From contig JAFLUB010000031.1 in NCBI GenBank assembly GCA_022509025.1, forward strand, positions 1 through 34,531: a stretch of 34,531 nt of DNA, given 5' to 3'. The notes under the pieces are model-generated. The model did not search any database. It had not been told where the DNA came from and saw only the letters and a program-made list of their open reading frames with translations. Within the stretch, counting starts at the first letter, position 1. Every line of letters begins with the position of its first letter. Positions 23,371 through 31,428 of this stretch are shown piece after piece. The translations under genes and the position numbers were made by a program. This stretch comes from Oscillospiraceae bacterium (GTDB lineage Bacteria > Bacillota > Clostridia > UBA1381).

Positions 23371-25232
23371 CAGCCAATCCTCCGGAAATAATCATATACA
23401 CTTTGGGCAGATTTTCTGTCCATTTCCTTGACATTCATAAGCTCGTCAATTGTTGCCTCTTTTATTTTATCAATTGTTTTAAAAGTAGTCAATAGAGCTT
23501 TGCGTCTTTTTTCGCCAATTCCGTCAATTTTATCCAACTCTGAGTCAATTTTACCGTGAAGCTTTCTGTGGTATGTTATAGCCGCGTTATGGACCTCGTC
23601 CTGAATATTTGTTATCAGCTTGAAAACAGGGCTTGACTGATTCAATTCTATTTCACCTGCTTCAGAAATAAGTCCGCGTGTTCTGTGGCGGTCATTCTTT
23701 ACCATGCCGAAAACAGGCACATCTGAGTCCATCATTTCCATAAGCTCTGTGATTACGCCAAGATGACCCTTGCCGCCGTCAAGCAGAATCAAATCCGGCA
23801 GCGGCAGGAATTTCGCTTCATTTTTTGCCATAGCTCCTGTTTCTATATCTTCCTCTTCCTGAAGCGCGTGACGGAAGCGCCTGTATATTACCTCGCGCAT
23901 TGCCGCGTAATCATCCGCGCCTTCAAATGATTTTATTTTGAATAATCTGTATTTACGCTTCGCGCTTTTGCCGTTTTCAAATACAGCCATTGCGCCGACA
24001 TTGTCCGAGCCTTGAATATTTGAAATATCATATGCTTCGATACGGTATGGACGCTTAGGAAGGCGAAGAAGCTCCTGCATAGAGTCAAGCAGTGTATTCT
24101 TCTCACGTTCTTTCATAACTCTTATCTTATAATTACCGAGAGCTATCCCGGCATTTTTCTTTACCATCTCAATCATATGGTGCTTTTCGCCGCGCTTTGG
24201 AGTTGTTATAGTCACCTTTCTGTTTTTCATCCCGCGAAGCCACTCGCTTATTGCATTGCAGTCCTCAATTTCATACTCTGTCAGGATTTCCTCCGGGATA
24301 AATTCGCTGTCCTGATAAAACTGCTTGACGAAGTCTGTCAGTACTTCCTCATCAGAGTTATGGACAGTGTTATCTATCTTGTAGCTTTCACGTCCGATAA
24401 CCTTACCACGGCGCACAAAGAATACCTCGCAAAACGCAACACCTCCATCGCGCGCGAGAGCGATAAAGTCTCTGTTATCCTGTTTATCGGTATTTATAAC
24501 CTTCTGCTGCTCCTCTATATCATGTATGGCGCGTATTTTATCCCTTAAATCCGCCGCCTTTTCATATTTCATTTCTCTTGATGCCTTGTTCATCTGCTCT
24601 GTAAGCTCTGATACAAGCTCCTTATGATTACCGTCAAGAAAACGGCAGATATTAAAATATACCTGCCTGTATTCCTCCTTGCTTACGCGTCCCGTGCAGG
24701 GCGCGAAGCAATTGTTTATATGGTAATTCAGGCATGGCCTGCCCTTCCTTATATCCTCCGGGAATTTCCTGTGGCATGACGGTGGTTTAAAAAGCTTGTT
24801 TAAAAGCTCCATAGTATTTTTCAGCGTTATTCCGGATACGTATGGTCCGTAATACTTAGCTCCGTCCTTCTGAAGCTTTCTGACCTTCATAATTCTCGGA
24901 TACGGCTCGTTTATAGTCACCTTTATATACGGATAATGCTTATCGTCCTTTAAAAGGATATTATATTTCGGTCTGTGCTTCTTTATCAGATTACACTCAA
25001 GAGCAAGCGCCTCTGTTTCTGAATCGGTAACGATATATTCAAAATACGCAATGTTTGAAACCATTGCTCGAACCTTCGGCGTATGATTAGAATTTTTTTG
25101 AAAATACTGTCTGACTCGGTTTTTGAGGATTTTGGCTTTGCCGACATATATAATTGTCCCGTCGGCGTCATGCATTATATACACGCCCGGGTCTTCAGGA
25201 AGATTTTTTAATTCCTCAGCAAGATCAAACAT
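23370..25232 (-). CDS. uvrC: Excinuclease ABC subunit C
   Basis: UvrC makes both incisions in nucleotide excision repair. The 620-residue protein has an N-terminal GIY-YIG nuclease (GVYIMHDADGTIIYVGKA), a cysteine cluster region (PCLNYHINNCFAPC), a UVR motif around MNKASREMKYEKAADLRD, the RNase H-like C-terminal nuclease (EAYDISNIQG, LILLDGGKGHLG) and terminal helix-hairpin-helix repeats (IDGIGEKRRKALL). AAGGAGG lies before the ATG. It heads the long operon ending at ispH-rpsA. No uvrA or uvrB is in the window. Confidence 0.97.
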   Translation of the reverse strand: MFDLAEELKNLPEDPGVYIMHDADGTIIYVGKAKILKNRVRQYFQKNSNHTPKVRAMVSNIAYFEYIVTDSETEALALECNLIKKHRPKYNILLKDDKHYPYIKVTINEPYPRIMKVRKLQKDGAKYYGPYVSGITLKNTMELLNKLFKPPSCHRKFPEDIRKGRPCLNYHINNCFAPCTGRVSKEEYRQVYFNICRFLDGNHKELVSELTEQMNKASREMKYEKAADLRDKIRAIHDIEEQQKVINTDKQDNRDFIALARDGGVAFCEVFFVRRGKVIGRESYKIDNTVHNSDEEVLTDFVKQFYQDSEFIPEEILTEYEIEDCNAISEWLRGMKNRKVTITTPKRGEKHHMIEMVKKNAGIALGNYKIRVMKEREKNTLLDSMQELLRLPKRPYRIEAYDISNIQGSDNVGAMAVFENGKSAKRKYRLFKIKSFEGADDYAAMREVIYRRFRHALQEEEDIETGAMAKNEAKFLPLPDLILLDGGKGHLGVITELMEMMDSDVPVFGMVKNDRHRTRGLISEAGEIELNQSSPVFKLITNIQDEVHNAAITYHRKLHGKIDSELDKIDGIGEKRRKALLTTFKTIDKIKEATIDELMNVKEMDRKSAQSVYDYFRRIG

Positions 25233-25265
25233 ACCGCACCTCCTTTTTATAATTGTCTATAAGGC

Positions 25266-25300
25266 AAAAATAACTCTACATACAAATGCAGAGTTATTTA
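25266..25300 (-). terminator. Terminator after ptsH
   Basis: On the minus strand AATAACTCT pairs with AGAGTTATT around a 12-base loop, followed by TTTTTG. It separates ptsH from uvrC. Confidence 0.75.
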
Positions 25301-25318
25301 TTAATATGTTATTTTTAA

Positions 25319-25582
25319 TTATTCAGAGAAATTAGATTCAATAAGATTAACCAAAGTCTTTACAGCCTCTTCCTCATCGCTGCCATCAGCAATTATTGAA
25401 ATCTTTGTTCCCTTAACGATTCCTAATGATAGCACACCTAAAAGACTCTTGGCGTTTACACGTCTTTCGTCCTTCTCAACCCATATGCTCGACTTGTATT
25501 CATTTGCCCTCTGGATAAAAAATGTTGCCGGTCTTGCATGCAAGCCTACTGAATTCTGAACTGCTACTTCACTTGAAACCAT
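25319..25582 (-). CDS. ptsH: Phosphocarrier protein HPr
   Basis: This 87-residue HPr passes phosphate from enzyme I to sugar EII components. His15 lies in NSVGLHARPATF, and Ser46 in AKSLLGVLSLGIVKG is the regulatory site phosphorylated by HPr kinase in Firmicutes. The ATG at 25582 is chosen over a frame that starts 14 codons earlier because AGGGGGAA precedes it and HPr begins at this point. It is a single gene with its own promoter and terminator, between recA and uvrC, with no enzyme I gene beside it. Confidence 0.96.
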   Translation of the reverse strand: MVSSEVAVQNSVGLHARPATFFIQRANEYKSSIWVEKDERRVNAKSLLGVLSLGIVKGTKISIIADGSDEEEAVKTLVNLIESNFSE

Positions 25583-25646
25583 GAATCGTTCCCCCTGTCT
25601 TTTATTTACATCTTTTAATAACAAAATTTATATTTGTGATATAAAT

Positions 25647-25675
25647 AGAATACTAAAAATTTTGTCTCGCGTCAA
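25647..25675 (-). promoter_or_regulatory. Promoter of ptsH
   Basis: On the minus strand TTGACG (25670-25675) and TATTCT (25647-25652) have a 17-base spacer, about 65 bases before the HPr start. Confidence 0.72.
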
Positions 25676-25703
25676 TGTTTTTTTTTATTTTGTAACAATT
25701 TTT

Positions 25704-25717
25704 AGTTAATATTAACT
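25704..25717. promoter_or_regulatory. Perfect 14-bp palindrome upstream of the ptsH promoter
   Basis: AGTTAATATTAACT is fully palindromic and lies 28 bases upstream of the ptsH -35, in the recA-ptsH gap. It could be an operator. In such AT-rich DNA a chance palindrome is possible. The rest of the 146-base gap shows no clear terminator for recA. Confidence 0.3.
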
Positions 25718-25770
25718 TATAGCAATATTCTATACATACTTTTTTTGTCTATTTGTACATTGGTTATAAT

Positions 25771-26877
25771 TCACTCATTTATTTCATCTCCGGCTCCTGT
25801 TGCAATTCCGCTGTCACCGTCCTCATCAGCGGGCGAAACAGCTTGTTTACTGCTCAGGAGTTCTCTTACCTGTCTGTCTATTTCCGCAGTAAATTCCTTA
25901 TTTTCCACCATGTACTTTCTTACATTATCGCGTCCCTGTCCTATTTTTTCACCATTATAGCTAAACCATGCACCGGATTTCTTTATTATATTATTTTCAA
26001 CAGCATAATCAAGAATATTTCCCTCTTTTGATATACCTTCACCATACATAATATCAAACTCTGCTGTCTTAAACGGGGGCGCAACCTTATTCTTTACAAC
26101 CTTTACTCTTGTCTTGTTACCGACAATTTCCGTGCCGTTCTTTATAACATCGGTACGGCGCACGTCAAGTCTTACAGATGAGAAGAATTTAAGAGCGCGT
26201 CCGCCCGGTGTAGTTTCCGGGTTTCCGTACATGACACCGACCTTTTCACGAAGCTGATTGATAAAGATTACAACAGTTCCGGAACGTGAGATAATCGCCG
26301 TGAGCTTACGGAGTGCCTGAGACATAAGTCTTGCAAGCAGTCCTACGTGCGTATCCCCCATTTCGCCCTCTATCTCAGCCTTAGGCACGAGCGCAGCGAC
26401 AGAGTCGATTACTATTACATCAAGCGCGCCGCTTCTTACAAGCGCTTCTGCAATATCCAACGCCTGTTCACCGGTGTCCGGCTGGGCAACAATCAGATTA
26501 TCAATATCTACGCCTAAATTTTTCGCATATACAGGGTCAAGCGCGTGCTCCGCGTCTATAAACGCGGCCTCGCCTCCCATCTTCTGAGCTTCCGCAACAA
26601 CGTGCAAAGCTACTGTTGTCTTACCCGATGATTCAGGTCCGTAAATCTCTATGACACGTCCACGCGGAAGTCCGCCCACACCCAGAGCCATGTCAAGAGT
26701 TAAGGAACCGGTTGAAATAGCGTCTACATTGGAAACACTCACGTCACCAAGTTTCATTATACTTCCAGCGCCGTATTCTTTCTCTATAACATGGAATACA
26801 GACTGAAGCGCTTTTTTCTTTTCCTCCGAATCAGTCATTTTGATTACCTGAGGCTTTTCCTTCTCTGCTTTTGCCAT
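25771..26877 (-). CDS. recA: Recombinase RecA
   Basis: The 368-residue protein has Walker [10 protein letters not shown] (80-88), [22 protein letters not shown] for Walker B and loop L1, [27 protein letters not shown] for loop L2, and a C-terminal tail rich in Asp and Glu that ends in DEINE. It forms filaments on single-stranded DNA for recombination and SOS induction. AAAGGAGA precedes the ATG. It has its own strong promoter after thiI. Confidence 0.99.
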   Translation of the reverse strand: MAKAEKEKPQVIKMTDSEEKKKALQSVFHVIEKEYGAGSIMKLGDVSVSNVDAISTGSLTLDMALGVGGLPRGRVIEIYGPESSGKTTVALHVVAEAQKMGGEAAFIDAEHALDPVYAKNLGVDIDNLIVAQPDTGEQALDIAEALVRSGALDVIVIDSVAALVPKAEIEGEMGDTHVGLLARLMSQALRKLTAIISRSGTVVIFINQLREKVGVMYGNPETTPGGRALKFFSSVRLDVRRTDVIKNGTEIVGNKTRVKVVKNKVAPPFKTAEFDIMYGEGISKEGNILDYAVENNIIKKSGAWFSYNGEKIGQGRDNVRKYMVENKEFTAEIDRQVRELLSSKQAVSPADEDGDSGIATGAGDEINE

Positions 26878-26929
26878 AGTTTTATCTCCTTTTTGTTTAT
26901 ATAGATTTCATATCTTGATTATATTATAT

Positions 26930-26958
26930 ATTATATATTATATACTTGTCTTTTTCAA
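26930..26958 (-). promoter_or_regulatory. Promoter of recA
   Basis: On the minus strand TTGAAA (26953-26958), a 17-base spacer and a perfect TATAAT (26930-26935) lie in a run of TATAAT-like repeats before recA. I see no complete GAAC-N4-GTTC LexA box here. Confidence 0.75.
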
Positions 26959-26977
26959 GTACTTTTCGCCTGTTCAG

Positions 26978-27010
26978 ACAGCAAAGTCCCGTTTATAGGA
27001 CTGAGGCTGT
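26978..27010 (-). terminator. Stem-loop just after thiI
   Basis: Directly after the thiI stop the minus strand can pair AGTCC with GGGACT and ACAGC with GCTGT. There is no T-run, so it may be a weak or Rho-linked end, or a 3' stabilising hairpin. The GGGACT phrase recalls the arms of the palindrome at 3676-3851. Confidence 0.45.
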
Positions 27011-28188
27011 TATTGGGGATATACCTCTATCTTTTCTATATTCATAAGCGCCGCTTCTATAAGCGCCTCTGTATCAAGCTTACTCTCGGACTTCTCTATA
27101 TTTTCACGCTTCGGATTCGTGGTAGGATGCTTGGGAGTAAATACCGTGCAGCAGTCCTCATACGGCAGTATTGAAGTTTCATATGTGCCAATCTCCATCG
27201 CACGGTTTATAATTTCCAGCTTATCCATACCTATAAGCGGCTGAAGAATGGGCATGTCCACCGCAGAGTTTGTCACATCCAATGCCGCTAAAGTCTGACT
27301 TGCGACCTGTCCGACGCTTTCGCCTGTTATAAGCGCCTTTGATTTATGCTGCATGGCGAGTCTCTCGGCTATACGCATCATAAAACGGCGCATAACAAGA
27401 GTCATGTGTTCCTCCGGGCATTTATCGCGTATCTGAAGCTGTATCTCCGTAAACGGGACTATATAAAGATTTATTTTTGATGTATACTGAGCAATAATGC
27501 TTGCAAGCCCGATAACCTTTTCCTTTGCCCTCTCGCTTGTATAAGGAAAAGAAAAGAAGTTTACAGCGTCAATCTCAACGCCGCGTTTGGATATCATATG
27601 TCCTGCAACGGGGCTGTCAATTCCGCCCGACAAGAGAAGCGTTGCTTTTGAACCTGTTCCTATAGGCATACCGCCCTGACCCTGTATCTTATTCTGAGCC
27701 GCATAGACATACGCGGAATAATCACGAACCTCAACCTTTACCGTTACATCCGGATTATGCACGTCAACTATTATACCGGGATATTCATCATCCAGATATC
27801 CGCCGACTTCACGGCAAATTTCAGGAGAATTAAACGGAAATTTCTTATCGGAGCGCTTCGCCTCAACCTTAAACCTCTTCCCGTCAGTTAAATCATTTTT
27901 AAGATATTCCTTTGCAGTTGCCTTTATTTCCTCAATATCCTTTTCACACACAGCCGCGCGCGCGATAGCCACTATTCCGAAAACCTTAGCGAGTCTTTCC
28001 ATAACAAGGTCTATCTTGTTTTCGTCCTCTACATCAACATATACCGTTGCCTGCGCCAGACGCAATTTAGTATCAGCGACGTTGCGTAGAGCATTTTTTA
28101 TATTGCTCATAAGTATATTTTCAAATCTCGAACGGTTGCCGCCTTTTAATATTATTTCCCCGTATTTTGCAAGAATTATTTCTTTCAT
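27010..28188 (-). CDS. thiI: tRNA 4-thiouridine synthase ThiI
   Basis: ThiI adenylates U8 of tRNA and transfers sulfur to it, and in many species helps form the thiamine thiazole. The 392-residue protein has a THUMP-type N-terminal part, the PP-loop SGGIDSP (187-193), and the MPILQPLIGMDKLEI and YEDCCTVFTPKHP segments. It lacks the C-terminal rhodanese domain of the E. coli enzyme, as usual in Gram-positive bacteria, so the adjacent cysteine desulfurase is its probable direct sulfur donor. It starts one codon after the desulfurase stop (TAGATG), with GGAG ten bases upstream. Confidence 0.95.
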   Translation of the reverse strand: MKEIILAKYGEIILKGGNRSRFENILMSNIKNALRNVADTKLRLAQATVYVDVEDENKIDLVMERLAKVFGIVAIARAAVCEKDIEEIKATAKEYLKNDLTDGKRFKVEAKRSDKKFPFNSPEICREVGGYLDDEYPGIIVDVHNPDVTVKVEVRDYSAYVYAAQNKIQGQGGMPIGTGSKATLLLSGGIDSPVAGHMISKRGVEIDAVNFFSFPYTSERAKEKVIGLASIIAQYTSKINLYIVPFTEIQLQIRDKCPEEHMTLVMRRFMMRIAERLAMQHKSKALITGESVGQVASQTLAALDVTNSAVDMPILQPLIGMDKLEIINRAMEIGTYETSILPYEDCCTVFTPKHPTTNPKRENIEKSESKLDTEALIEAALMNIEKIEVYPQ

Positions 28189-29325
28189 CTACATATATCT
28201 CCTTATTGACGCTGCTTCTTCCGCTATAATCTGAGCCGCTATCCTTATCTCGTCAAGCGTTGTGCGGCGATCAAAGCTTATTCGTATCGCGCCTTCTATT
28301 TCTTTTTTACTGCATCCCATTGCCGTAAGCACAGGGCTCGGCTGCGGCTTATGACTTGAACAAGCCGAGCCTGTTGAAACATACACTCCCTTTGCTTCAA
28401 GCGCGTGAAGAAGTATCTCAGCCTTTATACCTAAAAACGAAATATTCAGAATACTGCCCGAGTTAAATTCATCGCTTCCGTTTATTTTTATATTTGGAAC
28501 ATCAGATAAGCATTCTTTCATTGTGTTTCTGAGCGTTATAAAGTACGAGTTATCCGTATCTATTTCTTTTGCCGCCGCTCCGAAAGCAAGTATTCCTCCA
28601 ACGTTTTCCGTGCCGGGACGCATTTCCTTTTGCTGTTCACCGCCGTAAAGCGTTGGGCGAATCATACGCATATCTGACACATAAAGAGCGCCGGTACCCT
28701 TACAGCCGCGTATCTTATGCGCACTCACGGTAACAAGGTCCGCGCCCATTTTCTTCGGGTTCACATCTATTTTACCGAAAGACTGAACACAATCCGAGTG
28801 CAAAAGCGCATTCGGTGCTCTATCCTTCATTATTTCCTTCACCTGTTCAACGGGCTGTATAACACCTGTTTCATTATTAACGTGCATAACGCTTACAAGC
28901 GTTGTTTGTTCATTCAGCTCATTATACAGCGAATCAAGATCTATTATCCCATCCGGGGTAACATCTATATACCTTACGTCAAAACCGTCCGTCTCCAGCT
29001 TCTTAAACGCCTGAAGAACAGACGGATGTTCTATTTTAGTAGTTATAACTCTTGTTCCTGTTTTCTTCTTCGCATTAGCAACACCGAAAACAGCAGTATT
29101 GTTCGCTTCTGTACCGCCGGACGTAAACAACATATTTTCACTTTTTACATTGAGCTTTTCAGCCACGGCGTATCTGCTTTCCTCAACAAGTTTTTCCGCT
29201 TTAAGCCCCAACCCATGTAACGATGACGGATTACCGAAAAACTCGCCTGACTTCATCATTGCCTCCATAGCTGATGATGACGGCATTGTGGTTGCCGCGT
29301 TATCAAGATAAATAAAACCGTTCAT
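28189..29325 (-). CDS. Cysteine desulfurase (IscS/NifS family)
   Basis: This PLP enzyme releases sulfur from cysteine as a persulfide. The 378-residue protein has the PLP lysine in SAHKIRGCKGTG (Lys204) and the catalytic cysteine in STGSACSSHKP (Cys322), on a short loop as in the NifZ/IscS-like partners of ThiI. FTSGGTEANNTA and HSDCVQSFG hold the cofactor contacts. It overlaps thiN by four bases and is followed at once by thiI, the usual pair in Firmicutes, so delivery of sulfur to ThiI is its likely main role. Confidence 0.93.
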   Translation of the reverse strand: MNGFIYLDNAATTMPSSSAMEAMMKSGEFFGNPSSLHGLGLKAEKLVEESRYAVAEKLNVKSENMLFTSGGTEANNTAVFGVANAKKKTGTRVITTKIEHPSVLQAFKKLETDGFDVRYIDVTPDGIIDLDSLYNELNEQTTLVSVMHVNNETGVIQPVEQVKEIMKDRAPNALLHSDCVQSFGKIDVNPKKMGADLVTVSAHKIRGCKGTGALYVSDMRMIRPTLYGGEQQKEMRPGTENVGGILAFGAAAKEIDTDNSYFITLRNTMKECLSDVPNIKINGSDEFNSGSILNISFLGIKAEILLHALEAKGVYVSTGSACSSHKPQPSPVLTAMGCSKKEIEGAIRISFDRRTTLDEIRIAAQIIAEEAASIRRYM

Positions 29326-29930
29326 GCCTTTTCCACCTTTATTACAAGCGCCATACCTTTCTTTATACTGATTTCACATATTTCCTCTGTCATGACATTA
29401 CTTATGCCACGGCTTGACGCAAAATACAGTGTCTCCTCATAAAGAGGATATTCAAGTCCCTTTGTGCTCAGTCCCAGGGCGTCGCCTGACACAGGCACGA
29501 TCGACAGCGTTTGTCCTTTTCTTCCGCTTATTCTGAGAGTATCTTTTAAAAGATATATTTCATTGTTATCATCTATCATAATGCCCTTAGGGCATAGACT
29601 CAGCAAAAATATATCCGCCATTGTGTGATCAAGGCGGTTCCCCGTAAGCGCGATTAAAACAATATCCTCAAAACCATGTTCTATTGCATACCTTACTGCC
29701 AGTTCACCGTCAGTGAAGTCTTTTCTTACAGGGTATTGTATCCTGTCCTTAAAGCCTTCATAATCCTTCGCGCTGTCGAAATCTCCGATAAGAACGTCAG
29801 GTTTTATACCCATTTTCACAGCATGATTATATCCGCCGTCCGCGCATATTATATAGTCATCTTTTAGAATTTTACTTTTTATATATTCGTAATTCTTTAT
29901 ATACCCGTTACCTATTATTACCGCTCTCAT
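29322..29930 (-). CDS. thiN: Thiamine pyrophosphokinase
   Basis: It transfers pyrophosphate from ATP to thiamine to make thiamine pyrophosphate. The 202-residue protein shows CADGGYNHAVKMGIKPDVLIGDFDS, the acidic substrate-binding region, then GNRLDHTMADIFLL, the conserved Arg-Asp-His motif. Both ends overlap neighbours by four bases (ATGA type). It follows rpe in the conserved prpC-prkC-rsgA-rpe-thiN order and here runs on to the sulfur-transfer genes, joining two steps relevant to thiamine. Confidence 0.94.
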   Translation of the reverse strand: MRAVIIGNGYIKNYEYIKSKILKDDYIICADGGYNHAVKMGIKPDVLIGDFDSAKDYEGFKDRIQYPVRKDFTDGELAVRYAIEHGFEDIVLIALTGNRLDHTMADIFLLSLCPKGIMIDDNNEIYLLKDTLRISGRKGQTLSIVPVSGDALGLSTKGLEYPLYEETLYFASSRGISNVMTEEICEISIKKGMALVIKVEKA

Positions 29931-30559
29931 TTTCCAAGCAATTCCCTTATTGAGCCTTCTATATCATCATTAAACACAGCCGTTCCGGCAACTATAACAT
30001 CAGCTCCGGCACATGTGGCTGTCTTGATATTATCCGCGTCAATTCCTCCGTCTACCTCTATATGAAAATCTTCTCCCGTCATCTGACGCAGCTTTCTTAT
30101 TTTTTCATTTACGCTCTCCATATATTCCTGACCGCCATAGCCCGGCTCAACACTCATAATAAGCACCATATCAATCTTATCAAGATATGGCTCAACCGCC
30201 GCGACAGGCGTTTCGGGTTTTAAGGAAATTCCTACATTTTTTCCGCGTTTTCTGATTATATCAATACATTCAAACGGATTGCTTACCGCCTCGATATGAA
30301 ATGTTATGCCATCTGCGCCCGCGTCTATAAAATCATTAATATACCTTTGCGGTGATTTTATCATCAGATGCACATCAAAAAACATATCCGTATATTTGCG
30401 TATTGACTTTAGCACGGGGATTCCAAATGAAATATTCGGCACAAACTGTCCGTCCATAACATCAATATGCAGCCACGACGCGCCCGCGTCCTCCGCACGT
30501 TTTATCTGCTCGGCAAGCACGCCGAAATCTGCTGCCAATATAGATGGAGCAAGTATCAT
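29927..30559 (-). CDS. rpe: Ribulose-phosphate 3-epimerase
   Basis: It interconverts ribulose 5-phosphate and xylulose 5-phosphate in the pentose phosphate pathway. The 210-residue TIM barrel shows LAPSILAADFG, WLHIDVMDGQFVPNISFG, DVHLMIKSP, VLIMSVEPGYGGQ and IEVDGGI, which hold the metal and phosphate ligands. ATG 30559 is preferred over 30571 because it forms the four-base ATGA overlap with rsgA seen at other junctions of this operon. The longer form would add four residues. Confidence 0.95.
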   Translation of the reverse strand: MILAPSILAADFGVLAEQIKRAEDAGASWLHIDVMDGQFVPNISFGIPVLKSIRKYTDMFFDVHLMIKSPQRYINDFIDAGADGITFHIEAVSNPFECIDIIRKRGKNVGISLKPETPVAAVEPYLDKIDMVLIMSVEPGYGGQEYMESVNEKIRKLRQMTGEDFHIEVDGGIDADNIKTATCAGADVIVAGTAVFNDDIEGSIRELLGK

Positions 30560-31428
30560 TTCTTTTCCCATTCCTTTACTGTTTTTAGTTTATTATAAAG
30601 TTCTTTGTAGTTTTCGTATCTTGACTTCACCATTTCACCGGTCTCTACTTTATCCTTCACAAAGCAGTCAGGCTCATTTATATGCGAACAGCCTCTGAAA
30701 CGACATTTATTCTGTGAATCTGACATCTCAGGGAAATAAAGCCATAAATCCTCTGCCTTTATGCCCTCAACCTCAAGTGAGCTGAAGCCAGGTGTATCAA
30801 GCACATATCCGCCGTTTTTAATCTGAAACAGTTCAACATGGCGTGTGGTATGCTTTCCACGACTTATTTTTTCCGATATATTACCGGTTTCCAGACTGTC
30901 CTCTGTGATTATGCTTAATATACTCGATTTTCCTACACCCGACAGTCCGGCGAATGCGCTTGTCCTACCGGCAAGATATTCTGTAAGAGCTTCTATGCCG
31001 ATACCGCTTTGGGCGCTTACCTTAAACACCTTATAACCTGCTGATGAATATATTTTTTCCAGTTCTTCACCATTATCTATGTCAATCTTATTTATACACA
31101 CAACAGGCTCTATATTGCTTATTTCAGCATTGACAAGCATTTTATCAATCGTAAGCATATTAGGCTCAGGAGATGCTGCTGACGTAACCAGAATCATTGT
31201 GTCTATATTAGCCACAGGAGGTCTTATAAGCGAAGAGGTTCTTGGCAGTATTTCAACAATACTTCCATGGCCGCCGTCAACATTAATCTTTACTCTGTCG
31301 CCTATCATCGGGGTTATTTTCTGTTTCCGGAAAACACCCCGGGCCTTACATTCATATATACTATCGGAGGCTTTTACGTAATAAAAGCCTCCTATTCCTT
31401 TTACTATTGTTCCTATTGTATTACTCAT
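30556..31428 (-). CDS. rsgA: Ribosome small-subunit-dependent GTPase RsgA
   Basis: RsgA checks late maturation of the 30S subunit. The 290-residue protein has the circularly permuted GTPase order: an OB-fold N-terminus, G4 NKID (113-116), G1 GLSGVGKSS (161-169), G3 DTPGFSS, then a zinc domain CRFRGCSHINEPDC. The start directly follows the prkC stop (TAAATG). The pairing with PrkC fits reports that this GTPase can be a kinase substrate in Firmicutes. Confidence 0.96.
   Translation of the reverse strand: MSNTIGTIVKGIGGFYYVKASDSIYECKARGVFRKQKITPMIGDRVKINVDGGHGSIVEILPRTSSLIRPPVANIDTMILVTSAASPEPNMLTIDKMLVNAEISNIEPVVCINKIDIDNGEELEKIYSSAGYKVFKVSAQSGIGIEALTEYLAGRTSAFAGLSGVGKSSILSIITEDSLETGNISEKISRGKHTTRHVELFQIKNGGYVLDTPGFSSLEVEGIKAEDLWLYFPEMSDSQNKCRFRGCSHINEPDCFVKDKVETGEMVKSRYENYKELYNKLKTVKEWEKK

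Noticed and set aside
26930-27000. LexA/SOS box upstream of recA
   Set aside because: There is a GAAC followed by four bases and GAAA, which lacks the second half GTTC, so it is not a convincing site.
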